A stretch of 64,000 bases of DNA, from the NCBI RefSeq assembly GCF_963667775.1, contig NZ_OY764015.1, positions 1,133,168 to 1,197,167 on the forward strand, written 5' to 3'. The notes beneath the pieces are model-generated. The model was not told the origin of the DNA. It made no database searches and saw nothing but the letters and a program-made list of their open reading frames with translations. Origin of the DNA: an uncultured Trichococcus sp. (GTDB lineage Bacteria; Bacillota; Bacilli; Lactobacillales; Aerococcaceae). Within the stretch, counting starts at the first letter, position 1; every line of letters starts with the position of its first letter. Positions 1-12,314 of the stretch are shown here, piece after piece. The position numbers and the translations under genes were made by a program.

Positions 1-68
1 ACAAGTGAATAAAATCATTTAAATGATGCCTTTTCATGTCATGAATCCTGACATCTTTCGTCAACCAA

Positions 69-112
69 AAAAAAGTGGACAAAATACATCATTCTGTATC
101 TTGTCCACTTTA
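69..112. terminator. Bidirectional intrinsic terminator
   Basis: An 11-bp stem (AAAGTGGACAA at 72-82 with its complement at 101-111) has an inner ATAC/GTAT pairing. A run of A on its left reads as a T-tract on the minus strand, where it ends the inositol-phosphatase-family gene. The right flank is T-rich, so it could also work on the plus strand. Confidence 0.8.
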
Positions 113-138
113 TTTTAATCTTAATGAGGTCCCAACAC

Positions 139-912
139 TCATTGCCATTCGTTTTGGATTTCCTGGAAAGCACAGTTATTTGCGACAATCACCGCATTAT
201 TCTGAAGCAGATTGATTTTCTCTCCTGTAACTTGTCTATAGACCAACCCCACCTCTTCAGCTACGACCATTCCGGCAGCGATATCCCATGGAGCCAAAGA
301 AGGCGCGATATAAGCCACCAATTTACCTGATGCAACCCAAGCTGTTTCCAAACCGGCAGAACCGTTGACGCGCAAACCACTGCTGTTTCTGGCGATTCTG
401 CGTGCCTCATCCGCATCCGAAACCACCAGTCGGTTACTGATTGCTACCAACCCTTCTGATAACGGCCGTTCCTCCACCAGCGGCAGCTTCCGATCGTTGC
501 AGTAAGCACCATTATTGCGTATCGCAAAATAAAGTTCGTCCCTGACGACATCATAAATGTAACCCAAATGTCCGACACCGTCTTCATAGATACCGATCAT
601 GATAGCAAAATTCGCTCGCTGCTTGATGAAGTTGAGGGTGCCATCGATCGGATCGATGATCCAGACTATCCCTTCCAAGTCCCTTATATCATGACCTACG
701 CTCTCTTCCCCTAAAATACGCTCATCCGGGAAATGTTCGGTGATTTTTTCATACAGGAACACCTCAATTTCCCGATCCATGTTTGTCACTAGATCCGTTC
801 GCGATGTTTTTTCTTTAATTTCAAGTTCCTTATTGAACGATTCCCGCAGCAAGTCCGCAGCCTCATACAACCAAGACTTGATCAGGCTGTGTCTTTTATC
901 GATCTGATCCAT
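139..912 (-). CDS. Inositol monophosphatase family protein (YktC/SuhB type)
   Basis: A predicted Mg2+-dependent cytoplasmic phosphatase of the inositol monophosphatase superfamily, 257 aa, which is the usual length. The metal-site motifs are all present: GEES at residues 68-71, DPIDGT at 87-92 and a WD pair at 209-210. The start is supported by GGGAGGAG just upstream. The next gene upstream is a UPF0223 gene, and the pdh operon follows. In Bacillus subtilis the homologues yktC and yktA also lie near pdhABCD, so the neighbourhood is conserved. The true substrate (inositol phosphate, another sugar phosphate or a nucleotide) cannot be read from sequence. Confidence 0.9.
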   Translation of the reverse strand: MDQIDKRHSLIKSWLYEAADLLRESFNKELEIKEKTSRTDLVTNMDREIEVFLYEKITEHFPDERILGEESVGHDIRDLEGIVWIIDPIDGTLNFIKQRANFAIMIGIYEDGVGHLGYIYDVVRDELYFAIRNNGAYCNDRKLPLVEERPLSEGLVAISNRLVVSDADEARRIARNSSGLRVNGSAGLETAWVASGKLVAYIAPSLAPWDIAAGMVVAEEVGLVYRQVTGEKINLLQNNAVIVANNCAFQEIQNEWQ

Positions 913-960
913 CCGGCTCCTCCCTTCTTCTGCTCTTCCATCTGCGGCTTATCCAGTCAT

Positions 961-1239
961 TTAACGCTTCCCTAGGAAGATTTTATTCTTTTCGCTTTTC
1001 TTCACTTCCTGCAGCACTTTGTACAAAGAGTACCCAGATTCTTTTTCGAACTGATTACCGTATTTTTTTTCTTGACCGACAGAAGGCAACACCGTTTTGA
1101 ATTCACGGTAAGCCTGCATAAATTCTTCTTTGCTGATCCCACTTTCGTAAGCTCGCTCGACAGCATTCCATAAAGAGATTACTTTGACGATTTCCTCTTT
1201 GGACCACTCCACTTCGAACGGATAGTCATAATGTTGCAT
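961..1239 (-). CDS. UPF0223 family protein (YktA-like)
   Basis: A small cytoplasmic protein of 92 aa with no known function. It is recognised by the family's N-terminal tyrosine/proline-rich stretch (YDYPFEVEWS at about residues 4-13), the central SVGQEKKYG segment and the YSLYKVLQE helix. GGAGGG lies a few bases before the ATG. It sits 48 bp upstream of the inositol-phosphatase-family gene on the same strand, so the two are probably one transcript, and a strong terminator separates them from pdhD. The protein is rich in charged helix and has no membrane segment. Confidence 0.88.
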   Translation of the reverse strand: MQHYDYPFEVEWSKEEIVKVISLWNAVERAYESGISKEEFMQAYREFKTVLPSVGQEKKYGNQFEKESGYSLYKVLQEVKKSEKNKIFLGKR

Positions 1240-1282
1240 CTTATTCCCTCCATCTATTCCTGTTTCTACTATATTATACCTG

Positions 1283-1321
1283 ACAAAAAAAATAAAGAGA
1301 ATCCGGATCCGGATTCTCTTT
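1283..1321 (-). terminator. Terminator of the pdh operon
   Basis: A perfect 28-bp palindrome at 1294-1321 (half-site AAAGAGAATCCGGA) is followed on the minus strand by a run of about eight T. It lies 19 bp after the pdhD stop codon. Confidence 0.9.
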
Positions 1322-1340
1322 ACCTGTTACTATTTTGGAA

Positions 1341-2747
1341 TTAGATGTGGATCGGCATGCCCAAAGCCAATTCGGCAGCATCCATGATTGTTTCGGATAA
1401 GGATGGATGACCGTGGATCGTCAACGCGATATCTTCTGCGTTCATTCCAGCTTCAATCGCCAACCCAAGCTCAGCAATGATTTCGCTGGCATTCACACCG
1501 ACAACTTGCGCGCCGACCAGAACGTTATCTTCTTTTGTCGTAACCAAACGAACAAAGCCTTCTGTCTGGTTCAATGACAATGCGCGTCCGTTACCTGACA
1601 ATGGGAATTTGGATGCTTTGACATCCATACCTTTGTCTTTTGCTTCGGCAGCAGTGAAGCCGATGGTCGCTAATTCAGGATCCGTAAAGGCAACCCCTGG
1701 CATAGCACGGTAATCAACGGCAGAAGGATGTCCTGCAATAGCTTCTGCAGCAATTTTAGCTTCATAGCTGGCTTTATGAGCCAAGGCAGCGCCAGGAACG
1801 ATATCGCCGATCGCAAAAATGTGTTTTACATTTGTGCGGCCTTGATTATCGACCTTGACCAAACCGCGGTCAATCATTTCAACTCCGACTACTTCAAGAC
1901 CTAAGTCATCCGTATTGGGACGGCGACCGACAGTAACCATTACGTAGTCAGCTTCGATAACTTCTTCTTTACCGTTCGCTTCATATTTGACGGTCACACT
2001 GTCTCCGTTGTCGATGGCTTCTTTAGCCATTGCTTTCGTGACGACTGTAACGCCTTTTTCTTGGAATGATTTTTCAACGAATTTGACCATATCTTTTTCG
2101 AATGTCGGTAAAATTTGTGGAGAACCTTCAAGGATAGTCACTTCAGAGCCTAGGTTAGCATACGCTCCGCCCAGTTCAGTACCGATGACACCACCACCGA
2201 CGATAACTAATTTCTTAGGAACTTCGGTCAAATTCAATCCGCCAGTGGAATCGATAACGCGTCCGCCAAATTTGAAACCTTTGATTTCGATCGGACGGCT
2301 ACCGGTAGCGATGATCGCATTTTTGAAAGTATACGTTTGTGCTGCATCTTCAGTGAAAACACGTAATGTCTCTCCGTCATTGAAGAATGCATTCCCACGG
2401 ATGATTTCAACTTTGTTTTTCTTCAACAAGTACTCGACGCCGGAAGTCAATGTTTTGACGACTTTGTTGTCTTTCCATTCTTGAGTTTTCGAGAAGTCCA
2501 GTTTCACATTTTCAGTTGTGATGCCGAAAACAGAGGAATCCAAAGCTTCTTGATAATGATGTCCAGCAGAAATCAATGCTTTTGAAGGGATACAACCGAC
2601 GTTCAAACAAACGCCTCCGATCCATTCTCTTTCGATGATTGCCACTTTTTGTCCTAATTGTGCAGCGCGGATGGCAGCTACATAGCCACCTGGTCCCGCT
2701 CCTACAACAACTGTATCTAATTCAACTGCGAAATCGCCTACTACCAT
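1341..2747 (-). CDS. pdhD: Dihydrolipoyl dehydrogenase (E3) of pyruvate dehydrogenase
   Basis: The FAD flavoprotein that reoxidises dihydrolipoyl groups on E2 and passes electrons to NAD+. It is 468 aa, the usual length. The N-terminal GAGPGG dinucleotide fold (residues 16-21) is followed by the redox disulfide motif [13 protein letters not shown] with C47 and C52. A second GGGVIG NAD site lies near residue 184, and the C-terminal HGHPSLSE supplies the active-site His of the dimer partner. It is the last gene of pdhABCD, 9 bp after pdhC, and ends at a strong terminator. It may also serve other lipoyl complexes, but no second E3 is seen here. Confidence 0.96.
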   Translation of the reverse strand: MVVGDFAVELDTVVVGAGPGGYVAAIRAAQLGQKVAIIEREWIGGVCLNVGCIPSKALISAGHHYQEALDSSVFGITTENVKLDFSKTQEWKDNKVVKTLTSGVEYLLKKNKVEIIRGNAFFNDGETLRVFTEDAAQTYTFKNAIIATGSRPIEIKGFKFGGRVIDSTGGLNLTEVPKKLVIVGGGVIGTELGGAYANLGSEVTILEGSPQILPTFEKDMVKFVEKSFQEKGVTVVTKAMAKEAIDNGDSVTVKYEANGKEEVIEADYVMVTVGRRPNTDDLGLEVVGVEMIDRGLVKVDNQGRTNVKHIFAIGDIVPGAALAHKASYEAKIAAEAIAGHPSAVDYRAMPGVAFTDPELATIGFTAAEAKDKGMDVKASKFPLSGNGRALSLNQTEGFVRLVTTKEDNVLVGAQVVGVNASEIIAELGLAIEAGMNAEDIALTIHGHPSLSETIMDAAELALGMPIHI

Positions 2748-2756
2748 TGTCTATTT

Positions 2757-4403
2757 TCACCCTTCCATCAATAATAATTCTGGATCAGCCAATAACCTCT
2801 TAATGTTGTTCATTGCTTTTTGAGCAGTTGCGCCGTCAACGATACGGTGGTCGAAACTCAATGAAAGTTTCATTACGCGACCGACTGCCAATTCGCCTTC
2901 TGCATTGACGATAGCTTGTTGCGCGATCGTCCCAACACCTAGGATGGCCACTTCAGGGTAGTTGATGACTGGCGTGAAGAATCCGCCGCCGACAGAACCG
3001 ATGTTGCTGATTGTAACAGAACCGTTTCTCATATCCGCAGCTGCCAGTTTGCCGTCGTGGGCTTGAGCTGCCATGTTGTTGATTTCATCGGCAATTTTGA
3101 ACATGCCTTTTGCATCAGCATTCTTAACGTTCGGTACATATAGGCCGTTGTCTGTGTCTGTTGCGATGCCGATGTTGATGTAGTTTTTCAATACGATTTC
3201 TTGAGCAGCATCGTCGATCGATGCGTTCAAGATAGGGAAGTCGCGCACAGTCGCTGCCAAAGCCTTAACGACATACGGCAAGAAAGTAAGTTTTGTTCCT
3301 TGTGCTGCAGCAACATCTTTGAATTTCTTGCGGTGATCCCATAATTTGGACACTTCAACTTCATCAAACAAGGTTACGTGAGGCGCTGTATGCTTGCTGT
3401 TGACCATTGCTTTCGCAATCGCTTTTCTTGTCGGAGACATTTTTTGGCGTGTTTCCGCTTCGCCCATATTCGAAGTGAATGGTTGAGCTGGTGCTGCAGC
3501 TTGTGTTACTTGGGCAGCTGCCGCTACTGGAGCCGCTTGGACTGCTGCTTGTGCCGAAGCTTGAGCCTGGACTGCTGGAGTCACAGCTTTCGCTGCCACT
3601 GGAGCCGCTCCGCTGAAATTATCGATATCTTCTTTCAGTACACGGCCGCCTTTTCCTGTCGGTGCAACTGCAGTGATGTCGATGCCTTTTTCGCGTGCGT
3701 ATTGACGGACGGACGGCATAGCCAAGACTTGTTTGTTAGGGTTCGCTGCTGCCGCAACCACGCCTGTTGTTGTTGGCGCATTTGAAGCCGCTGCTGGTGC
3801 CGCGCTTGCTTTTGGCGCTGCTGCTGCCGGCCCGTTGTGGCCCGGTGCATCGATTTCCACCAATACATCACCGATGACCGCTACTGTACCTACTGGCGTC
3901 ACGATGCGGACTACTCTGCCTGTAACAGGAGATGGGATCTCCTCAACCGATTTGTCGTTCTGCACTTCAACCAAAGTATCATCTTCATTGATCGTATCGC
4001 CTTCTTTGATAGGCCAAGAAACGATTTCGCCTTCCATGATACCCTCGCCCAAAGCAGGCAATTTGAATTGGAACAGTCCCCCTGTTGAAGCTGCAGGTGC
4101 TGCTGGAGTTGCTGGTGCTGAGGCAGCTGGTGCTGCTGGAGCCGCAGAACCTTCCTCTTCATGACCTGGGGCATCGATTTCCACCAATACATCACCGATG
4201 ACTGCGACCGTACCTACCGGTGCAACAATCTTCAGGACTTTCCCGGTTACCGGGGATGGGATTTCTTCGACTGATTTATCATTTTGCACTTCCAATAATG
4301 TGTCATCTTCATTGATGGTGTCGCCTTCTTTTATTGACCAAGAAACGATTTCACCTTCCATGATACCTTCGCCTAGAGCAGGCAACTTGAATTTAAAAGA
4401 CAT
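2757..4403 (-). CDS. pdhC: Dihydrolipoyl acetyltransferase (E2) with two lipoyl domains
   Basis: The core of the pyruvate dehydrogenase complex, which transfers acetyl groups from lipoyl arms to CoA. At 548 aa it is longer than one-lipoyl E2 proteins because it carries two near-identical N-terminal lipoyl domains (about 1-80 and 112-190), each with the NDKSVEE lipoylation site (K43 and K151). Alanine/proline-rich flexible linkers join them to an E1/E3-binding domain (about 228-265, [12 protein letters not shown]) and a C-terminal catalytic domain ending with the SFDHRIVDG active-site motif. The duplicated lipoyl coding stretches are a direct DNA repeat and may recombine. It lies 106 bp after pdhB, across a hairpin. 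Confidence 0.96.
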   Translation of the reverse strand: MSFKFKLPALGEGIMEGEIVSWSIKEGDTINEDDTLLEVQNDKSVEEIPSPVTGKVLKIVAPVGTVAVIGDVLVEIDAPGHEEEGSAAPAAPAASAPATPAAPAASTGGLFQFKLPALGEGIMEGEIVSWPIKEGDTINEDDTLVEVQNDKSVEEIPSPVTGRVVRIVTPVGTVAVIGDVLVEIDAPGHNGPAAAAPKASAAPAAASNAPTTTGVVAAAANPNKQVLAMPSVRQYAREKGIDITAVAPTGKGGRVLKEDIDNFSGAAPVAAKAVTPAVQAQASAQAAVQAAPVAAAAQVTQAAAPAQPFTSNMGEAETRQKMSPTRKAIAKAMVNSKHTAPHVTLFDEVEVSKLWDHRKKFKDVAAAQGTKLTFLPYVVKALAATVRDFPILNASIDDAAQEIVLKNYINIGIATDTDNGLYVPNVKNADAKGMFKIADEINNMAAQAHDGKLAAADMRNGSVTISNIGSVGGGFFTPVINYPEVAILGVGTIAQQAIVNAEGELAVGRVMKLSLSFDHRIVDGATAQKAMNNIKRLLADPELLLMEG

Positions 4404-4455
4404 TTTCCTAACTTCCCTTCACTTGTCTATTTTTGGATTTCCGACGCACAAAAGC

Positions 4456-4496
4456 GAACAAATACAATTCTCTGTGATATGGAATTGTATTTGCTC
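4456..4496 (-). other. Hairpin in the pdhB-pdhC gap
   Basis: A perfect 12-bp stem (CAAATACAATTC at 4459-4470 with its complement at 4482-4493) encloses an 11-nt loop, and two more pairs form beyond one mismatch. There is no T-tract after it on the minus strand, so it is not a standard terminator. An RNA-processing or stabilising element between E1 and E2-E3 is the likelier role (inference). Confidence 0.6.
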
Positions 4497-4509
4497 AAGC
4501 TTTCAGCTC

Positions 4510-5487
4510 TTAGAAATGATAAGTTTCTCTTACTTTGCTCTCGATATCAGTAGCGTTCGGTAACCAAATGTTTTCTGCTTGACCGAATGGGAAGACAGTA
4601 TCCGGAGCGGCTACACGTCCGATAGGAGCTTCCAACGATAACACTGCACGTTCAGAAATTTCGGACATGACCATTGCGCCTACACCTGCTTGACGCTGTG
4701 CTTCTTGGACGACTACGACACGGCCTGTTTTTTCAACTGAGGCAATGATCGTTTCGATATCAAGTGGAGCAACCGTACGCAAATCGATTACCTCAACCGA
4801 AATGCCTTCTTTTTCAAGTATTTCTGCAGCTTTTACAGCTTCGCGGACCATTGCACCGTACGTGATGACGGACACGTCAGATCCTTCTTTTGTGATGGCA
4901 GCTTTGCCGATAGGAACAGTGTACGCTTCTTCAGGAACTTCCTCACGGAATGAACGGTATAATTTCATGTGCTCCAAGAAGACAACCGGATCGTTGTCGC
5001 GGATAGCTGAAATCAACAAACCTTTTGCATCATATGGGTTCGAAGGGATAACCACTTTCAAGCCTGGCGATTGAGCCATCAAGCCTTCCAAGTTATCCGA
5101 GTGCAATTCTGGCGTATGCACACCTCCACCGAAAGGAGAGCGGAAAACGATAGGCAGATTGCGTGTGCCCGCCATCCGATAACGTGTACGCGCAGCTTGC
5201 GCTACGACTGTATCCATTACTTCAAATACGAAACCGAAGAATTGGATCTCCGGAACGGGACGGAAACCTTCCAACGCCAATCCGAATGCCAAACCACCGA
5301 TACCGGATTCAGCTAAAGGAGTATCAAACACACGGTCTTCGCCGAATTGCTCCTGAAGTCCTTGTGTCGCACGGAATACACCGCCGTTTTTACCAACGTC
5401 TTCTCCGAAGATCAAAACGTTTGGATCGTTTGCAAGTTCAATTGCAAGCGCATCAGTGATGGCTTGGATCATAGTTAATTGTGCCAT
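4510..5487 (-). CDS. pdhB: Pyruvate dehydrogenase E1 component, beta subunit
   Basis: The beta subunit of the thiamine-diphosphate E1 heterotetramer, which decarboxylates pyruvate and acetylates the lipoyl arms of E2. It is 325 aa, the usual size. Recognisable features are the N-terminal [13 protein letters not shown] start, [15 protein letters not shown] at about residues 27-41, the PLAESGIGG loop, the [17 protein letters not shown] stretch and the C-terminal transketolase domain. It follows pdhA by 2 bp, which implies translational coupling and equal subunit supply. A hairpin lies between it and pdhC. Confidence 0.96.
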   Translation of the reverse strand: MAQLTMIQAITDALAIELANDPNVLIFGEDVGKNGGVFRATQGLQEQFGEDRVFDTPLAESGIGGLAFGLALEGFRPVPEIQFFGFVFEVMDTVVAQAARTRYRMAGTRNLPIVFRSPFGGGVHTPELHSDNLEGLMAQSPGLKVVIPSNPYDAKGLLISAIRDNDPVVFLEHMKLYRSFREEVPEEAYTVPIGKAAITKEGSDVSVITYGAMVREAVKAAEILEKEGISVEVIDLRTVAPLDIETIIASVEKTGRVVVVQEAQRQAGVGAMVMSEISERAVLSLEAPIGRVAAPDTVFPFGQAENIWLPNATDIESKVRETYHF

Positions 5488-5489
5488 GA

Positions 5490-6650
<1,161 letters not shown>

Positions 6651-6665
6651 TTATACAGATGATTT

Positions 6666-6687
6666 CAACTGTATCAATTCACAGTTG
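6666..6687. promoter_or_regulatory. Inverted repeat in the pdh leader
   Basis: CAACTGT and ACAGTTG, separated by 8 bp, form a 7-bp inverted repeat. It lies just downstream of the predicted pdh transcription start, where an operator or a 5'-end stabilising hairpin would sit. No matching regulator is identified. Confidence 0.4.
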
Positions 6688-6697
6688 TTACATGAAT

Positions 6698-6726
6698 AAT
6701 TTACCACGCATCCGAAATATATGCAA
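6698..6726 (-). promoter_or_regulatory. Predicted pdh operon promoter
   Basis: On the minus strand TTGCAT (6721-6726), a 17-bp spacer and TAAATT (6698-6703) form a sigma-A-like promoter. It gives a leader of about 90 nt before pdhA. Confidence 0.5.
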
Positions 6727-6779
6727 GGCAAAAGGACAGTTTTCACTTTTTGTGCACAGAATATCTGTCACTGCTTAAT

Positions 6780-6794
6780 TGTAAGCGTTTAACA
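6780..6794. promoter_or_regulatory. cre-like site upstream of pdh
   Basis: TGTAAGCGTTTAACA resembles the CcpA catabolite-responsive element (TGWAANCGNTNWCA) but has one extra base in the right half. It lies about 90 bp before the predicted pdh start. CcpA control of pdh is plausible but unproven. The rest of 6795-7150 is AT-rich DNA in which I see no gene. Confidence 0.4.
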
Positions 6795-7150
6795 AAAAGG
6801 TTTTGTTCACTGTTTAACGAGCATAACCATCTTCTTGATATCGTTTAATTGTCTCTTTATTGTTATCCATATTTACAGATTGTCGCAATCAGACACAAGA
6901 CATCTGTTACATTTTAAGATTGAATCTGTTTCTTAGGTAATTACAAACCATTGGTGGAATGGGCTTTCAAAAGTATAACAGACTTTTTATTATGACTACC
7001 TCTTTTTGGATAACCAGTATCCGCATTTTCCCATAAACCAGATTATTACTTTTAAGAGAATTATATCTCGCCGTTCCATTCATTCATGAAATCACAATCT
7101 TGCCGATATGAAAATATGATTAAAAACCTTGTTCTTAACTCTAATAAAAC

Positions 7151-7188
7151 AAAGAAAAAAGGTCATTTCAATTAAGAAATGACCTTTT
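7151..7188 (-). terminator. Terminator of gdhA
   Basis: A 13-bp perfect stem (AAAAGGTCATTTC at 7157-7169 with 7176-7188) with a 6-nt loop is followed on the minus strand by TTTTTTCTTTG. Confidence 0.9.
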
Positions 7189-7216
7189 CTTATAAAACTT
7201 CATGCTGAAACTTATT

Positions 7217-8602
<1,386 letters not shown>

Positions 8603-8636
8603 TCACACCATTGTGTAATCATTTTTTCATTTTTCT

Positions 8637-8665
8637 ATTTTACACATACCCATTCTATATTACAA
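8637..8665 (-). promoter_or_regulatory. Predicted gdhA promoter
   Basis: TTGTAA (8660-8665), a 17-bp spacer and TAAAAT (8637-8642) on the minus strand give a leader of roughly 65 nt before gdhA. Confidence 0.5.
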
Positions 8666-8783
8666 GAGAAAAGATGAGTCTAGCTTTTTTTTTTCGAAAC
8701 GTGTACTATGTAACGTGAAGTGTTTTGCAGTTTGCTAGCCCAATCATTTCAACACAGAAACCAACAAAAGGAGGAATGCATGC

Positions 8784-9344
8784 ATGATCACAATGGATAA
8801 CATCATCCGTGAAGGTCATCCTACATTGCGGAGGTCGGCCGACTTGGTCACTTTCCCTTTATCCGCGGAGAATCGAAAAATCGCCGCAGAAATGATGGAG
8901 TTTCTTTCGAACAGCCAGGATGAAAAAATCGCCGAGCAATTCAACTTGCGCGCAGGTGTCGGTTTGGCAGCTCCGCAAATCGACGTATCCAAGCGCATCA
9001 TTGCGCTGCTGATACCAGGGGAATATGAAGATGACCCTCCAGTACTGGCTAAAGTGATGTTCAACCCCAAAATCATCAGCCACTCGATCGAAAGCGCCTG
9101 CCTCAAAGGTGGCGAAGGCTGCCTTTCAGTGGACCGCGAAGTGCCGGGGTTCGTCGTCAGACATAGCCGGATCACGGTATCTTATCAAGATGCCGAAGGA
9201 ACGACACACAAAGCCCGCTATAAAGGCTACACAGCCATTGTAGTCCAGCACGAAATCGACCATCTCAACGGCATCATGTTCTATGACCACATCAATGAAC
9301 AAGCGCCCTTTGCAGTTGCAGACGATGTCATCATCATTGAATAA
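8784..9344 (+). CDS. def: Peptide deformylase
   Basis: Removes the N-formyl group from nascent proteins. It is 186 aa, as in the longer Gram-positive type 2 deformylases. All three motifs are present: GVGLAAPQ (58-65), EGCLSV with metal ligand C113, and QHEIDHLNG with H156, E157 and H160. The start is supported by AAAAGGAGG nine bases upstream. Two earlier ATGs within the spacer are out of frame. The gene stands alone on the plus strand between minus-strand neighbours and shares a bidirectional terminator with the ABC transporter operon. Confidence 0.97.
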   Translation: MITMDNIIREGHPTLRRSADLVTFPLSAENRKIAAEMMEFLSNSQDEKIAEQFNLRAGVGLAAPQIDVSKRIIALLIPGEYEDDPPVLAKVMFNPKIISHSIESACLKGGEGCLSVDREVPGFVVRHSRITVSYQDAEGTTHKARYKGYTAIVVQHEIDHLNGIMFYDHINEQAPFAVADDVIIIE

Positions 9345-9350
9345 AAATGA

Positions 9351-9396
9351 AAAAGAAGAACGGACCTGCTTCTGCAGAGCCGTTCTTCTTTTTTAT
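9351..9396. terminator. Bidirectional terminator between def and the ABC operon
   Basis: AAGAAGAACGG pairs with CCGTTCTTCTT across a 16-nt loop. A T-run follows on the plus strand, and A-rich DNA on the left provides the minus-strand T-tract. Its right edge reaches the stop codon of the ATPase gene. Confidence 0.88.
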
Positions 9397-10130
9397 TTTG
9401 TAAGGTATCTTTCCAAGAATTGCTTCGTCCGATCCTCTTTTGGATGATAGAAGATCTCTTCAGGGGCTCCCTGTTCGAGAATAACGCCTTGATCCATGAA
9501 GATGACGCGATCGGAAACTTCTCTCGCAAACTCCATTTCATGCGTCACAACAATCATCGTCAAACCACTGTTGGCAAGATCCTTCATGACTTTCAATACT
9601 TCCCCCACCATCTCCGGATCCAAAGCCGATGTCGGCTCATCGAACAACAGCGCATCAGGCTCCATCGTCAAAGCGCGCGCGATAGCGACGCGTTGTTTTT
9701 GGCCGCCTGACAACTGATCAGGTTTGGCGTTTATGAAGTTCCCCATCCCGACCTGTTCCAGATAGCCCATGGCGATTTTTTCGGCTTCCTGCTGCGACTT
9801 TTTCAGGATCTTCACAGGCCCAACAGTGCAATTATGCAGCACATCCAAGTTGTTGAATAAATTGAACTGTTGGAACACCATCCCCAATTTACTGCGGTAC
9901 TTGAAAATGTCATGCTTCGAGTCCAGTATGTTTTCACCGTCGTAGATGATTTCTCCGGCTGTAGGTTTTTCAAGCAAATTGATGCAACGCAACAGCGTTG
10001 ATTTACCGGATCCCGATGAACCGATGATGCACACGACTTCCCCTTTATTCACGCTGAAATCGATGTCCTTCAGCACTTCATGTTGGCCGAAGCTCTTCTT
10101 CAGATGCTGTACGTCAATTACTTTTTCCAT
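9393..10130 (-). CDS. Amino-acid ABC transporter ATPase, predicted lysine uptake
   Basis: The cytoplasmic ATPase of a polar amino acid importer (GlnQ/HisP type), 245 aa. It has Walker [10 protein letters not shown] near residues 38-46, the Q-loop FQQFNLF, the signature LSGGQKQR, Walker [15 protein letters not shown] and the switch His in [12 protein letters not shown] lies one codon upstream, but AGGAGG is 9 bases from the ATG, so the ATG is used. It follows the permease by 22 bp in a binding protein-permease-ATPase operon headed by a lysine riboswitch. That context suggests lysine or a related basic amino acid as the substrate (inference). Confidence 0.93.
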   Translation of the reverse strand: MEKVIDVQHLKKSFGQHEVLKDIDFSVNKGEVVCIIGSSGSGKSTLLRCINLLEKPTAGEIIYDGENILDSKHDIFKYRSKLGMVFQQFNLFNNLDVLHNCTVGPVKILKKSQQEAEKIAMGYLEQVGMGNFINAKPDQLSGGQKQRVAIARALTMEPDALLFDEPTSALDPEMVGEVLKVMKDLANSGLTMIVVTHEMEFAREVSDRVIFMDQGVILEQGAPEEIFYHPKEDRTKQFLERYLTK

Positions 10131-10152
10131 CAAATGATTCCTCCTGTGGCAA

Positions 10153-10938
10153 TTAATTTGCTCTGTCTCTTCCTGCTTGTTTTTTGCGAGCCATTAATTC
10201 TGGTGTAGTCAATTGGTCTTGGCCTGCACCCATCATCTGATAATTATCCGGGCCTTGCATTTTTCTTTCAATGGCACGCAGGATGCGCGTCACTGTGAAG
10301 GTCATGACGAAGTAGATGATTGAAGCCACGAAGAATGATTCGAAGTAACGGAAGTTATTTCCGGAAATAGATTTGGTCGTAAAGAACAATTCCGAAACGG
10401 AAATGACGTTCAAAACGGATGTATCCTTAATGTTGATGACGAATTCATTCCCTGTCGCCGGCAGGATGTTCCGGATTACTTGCGGCATGACAACATTGCG
10501 CATCGTTTGCAAGTGATTCATCCCGATTGCTTGGGCAGCTTCGAACTGTCCTTTGTCGATGGAAATGATTCCGCCGCGGACAATCTCCGACATGTACGCA
10601 CCCGTATTCACCGATACAATCAGCAACGCCGCGAAGATGCGGTTCATGTCGATGTCAAATGCCAAGGCGGCCCCGTAATAGATGACCATCGCTTGTACGA
10701 TCATCGGCGTACCGCGAAAAATTTCGATGTAGCAAGACAACAAAAAATTCACTACGTTGTACACATGTTTTTTCCATCCCGATTCCGCAACCGGGATCGT
10801 ACGGATGACGCCGATCATCAGACCGATTCCCAGTCCGATGATGGTTCCGATTAAAGCTATATATAATGTTGTCCATGCACCTGACAAAAACTGTCTCCAG
10901 TTTTCTTCGATGATTCGGATAACCCAACTAAACTCCAT
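10153..10938 (-). CDS. Amino-acid ABC transporter permease (HisM/GlnP type)
   Basis: An integral membrane subunit of the importer, 261 aa. It has about five hydrophobic segments and the permease EAA-type loop ([22 protein letters not shown]) in the second half, which contacts the ATPase. The N-terminal segment begins with [21 protein letters not shown], as is common in single-permease polar amino acid importers. A hydrophilic C-terminal tail of about 30 residues follows the last helix. It lies 38 bp after the binding-protein gene. One permease gene implies a homodimer in the membrane. Confidence 0.93.
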   Translation of the reverse strand: MEFSWVIRIIEENWRQFLSGAWTTLYIALIGTIIGLGIGLMIGVIRTIPVAESGWKKHVYNVVNFLLSCYIEIFRGTPMIVQAMVIYYGAALAFDIDMNRIFAALLIVSVNTGAYMSEIVRGGIISIDKGQFEAAQAIGMNHLQTMRNVVMPQVIRNILPATGNEFVINIKDTSVLNVISVSELFFTTKSISGNNFRYFESFFVASIIYFVMTFTVTRILRAIERKMQGPDNYQMMGAGQDQLTTPELMARKKQAGRDRAN

Positions 10939-10976
10939 TTAATTTATACCCCTTTTTGATGTTCCGTCCACCTTGC

Positions 10977-11831
10977 TTATTCTGCTGATGGTTGGTTTTT
11001 GATTGCTTCATCCATCATTTGGATGCGTTCTTCTTCGGTGATGCCGCTCAGGATTTCATTGATCTGATCTTTCAATTCGCTTTCCTTGATCAAACCGATT
11101 GCGATTTCTGAATCAGCAGCGGACAATTCAAACGTATCCGCTTCATCCAATTCGATCATTTTGAACGCTGAATTGGCTGCTGAAGCGCTGATGGCTTCGG
11201 GACGTTCCGATACGTAGGCATCAATTGTACCTGACTCCAAAGCTACGCGCATCGACGTGAAACTGTCCATTGCCGGTTGCTTTTGCACGCCTTCGATCTG
11301 ATCGATGACGCCATAGTGCAACGTATTCAACTGCGCTGTGACTTTTGCGTCCGCGAAATCAGCCAAAGTTGTTGCATCCGCATAGGCTCCGTCAGCTTTT
11401 ACGACAACCACAAGCTCCGTTGTATAGTAGGAATCCGAGAAATCGATTGCTTCTTTACGTTCGTCTGTCGGCGACATACCTGCAACGATAGCATCGATCT
11501 TGGACGAAACCAACGCCGGCACCAGGCCATCCCATTCCGTTTTGACGATGACCAGTTCCTTGCCTAAGCCATCCGCCACTTTTTGGGCCATCTGAACATC
11601 ATAACCATTTGCGTAACCATCAGCACCGTCGATTTTAACCGCACCGTTGCTGTCGTCATTTTGAGTCCAGTTGAAAGGTGGATAGCCCGCTTCCATCCCG
11701 ACCACGAATGTTTCAGAATCCGCTGAAGCGTCAGCTGAGGATGAATCATCAGTGGCTCCGTTGCCGCAACCCGCCAAAATAAACAAACCTGTCAATGCTG
11801 CCATTGTTTTTTTCCATGTTTTTACTGTCAT
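10977..11831 (-). CDS. Lipoprotein substrate-binding protein, predicted lysine importer
   Basis: An extracellular solute-binding lipoprotein of family 3 (amino acid binding), 284 aa. A lysine-bearing signal peptide ends in the lipobox LAGC with lipid-anchored C22, followed by a serine/aspartate-rich linker. The mature part has the family start FVVGMEAGYPPFNW and the domain phrases YANGYDVQMAQKVADGLG and GMSPTDERKEAIDFSDSYY. It is the first gene of the operon, immediately downstream of the L-box leader, so its expression should fall when lysine is plentiful. The substrate assignment rests on the riboswitch, not on binding residues. Confidence 0.93.
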   Translation of the reverse strand: MTVKTWKKTMAALTGLFILAGCGNGATDDSSSADASADSETFVVGMEAGYPPFNWTQNDDSNGAVKIDGADGYANGYDVQMAQKVADGLGKELVIVKTEWDGLVPALVSSKIDAIVAGMSPTDERKEAIDFSDSYYTTELVVVVKADGAYADATTLADFADAKVTAQLNTLHYGVIDQIEGVQKQPAMDSFTSMRVALESGTIDAYVSERPEAISASAANSAFKMIELDEADTFELSAADSEIAIGLIKESELKDQINEILSGITEEERIQMMDEAIKNQPSAE

Positions 11832-11968
11832 CTCTATTTCCCCCTAATGTATATAGTTCTGTCCACATGCTCAAAAAAAAATTAAACAAACCCTCTTATC
11901 CAGCTGTTTTTTGTCCACCTTTCGACCCATAGAGCGTCATAGCAATGCTAATACAGTCTGTTTTTGTG

Positions 11969-12005
11969 CAAAAAAATAGACTATAAAGCAAAAGGCCCTA
12001 TAATC
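11969..12005 (-). terminator. Riboswitch-linked terminator upstream of the ABC operon
   Basis: On the minus strand GATTATA pairs with TATAGTC (7 bp, one G-U pair) and is followed directly by TATTTTTTT. It lies just after the lysine aptamer and before the binding-protein gene, where the expression platform is expected. Confidence 0.7.
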
Positions 12006-12029
12006 CAGCTTCCTTCTGCCCGCAATATC

Positions 12030-12172
12030 GAAAGTACTCCACAAACGATTCTGGGCAAATCGTTCTGACAGTGCCAGGATTATTAACCCTGACCCCAACA
12101 CAGCAACCGCTGTATTTCGGCGAACACCCCTTTCAAACGGGCATTTTACTCTTGATGTTCGCAGCCTCTTCC
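12030..12172 (-). ncRNA. Lysine riboswitch (L-box)
   Basis: On the minus strand the leader carries the conserved lysine-aptamer blocks in order: GAGGCTGCGAACATCAAGAG, then GAAAGGGG, then GTTCGCCGAA, and later GTGGAGTACTTTC, which can close helix P1 with the initial GGAAG. The order and spacing match the Bacillus lysC L-box as I know it. A terminator follows at 11969-12005 and the ABC transporter operon after that. The expected logic is that lysine binding favours termination and shuts uptake off. Confidence 0.88.
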
Positions 12173-12204
12173 ATTATTGTATGATCGTATGACATTATTG
12201 TATG
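12172..12204. repeat. Two 12-bp direct repeats at the L-box operon start
   Basis: CATTATTGTATG occurs at 12172-12183 and 12193-12204, 21 bp apart (two helical turns), between the -10 box and the aptamer. This could be an operator pair or chance in AT-rich DNA. Confidence 0.5.
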
Positions 12205-12206
12205 CT

Positions 12207-12235
12207 ATTATACTGTACGTAATTTTAATTTGCAA
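12207..12235 (-). promoter_or_regulatory. Promoter of the L-box/ABC operon
   Basis: TTGCAA (12230-12235), a 17-bp spacer and a consensus TATAAT (12207-12212) on the minus strand place the start just before the riboswitch. Confidence 0.8.
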
Positions 12236-12314
12236 CAAAAAGTGCTTTGCCTCACCATTCAGCACCCTGCTCTCCCCGATGGCCACCCTCGCTGAGTATT
12301 GCTGTTTTTTCCAT

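Noticed and set aside
3378-4195. Several open frames antisense or in other frames within pdhC
   Set aside because: They mirror the alanine/proline-rich linkers and the two lipoyl repeats of pdhC. They have no start signals and low-complexity composition.
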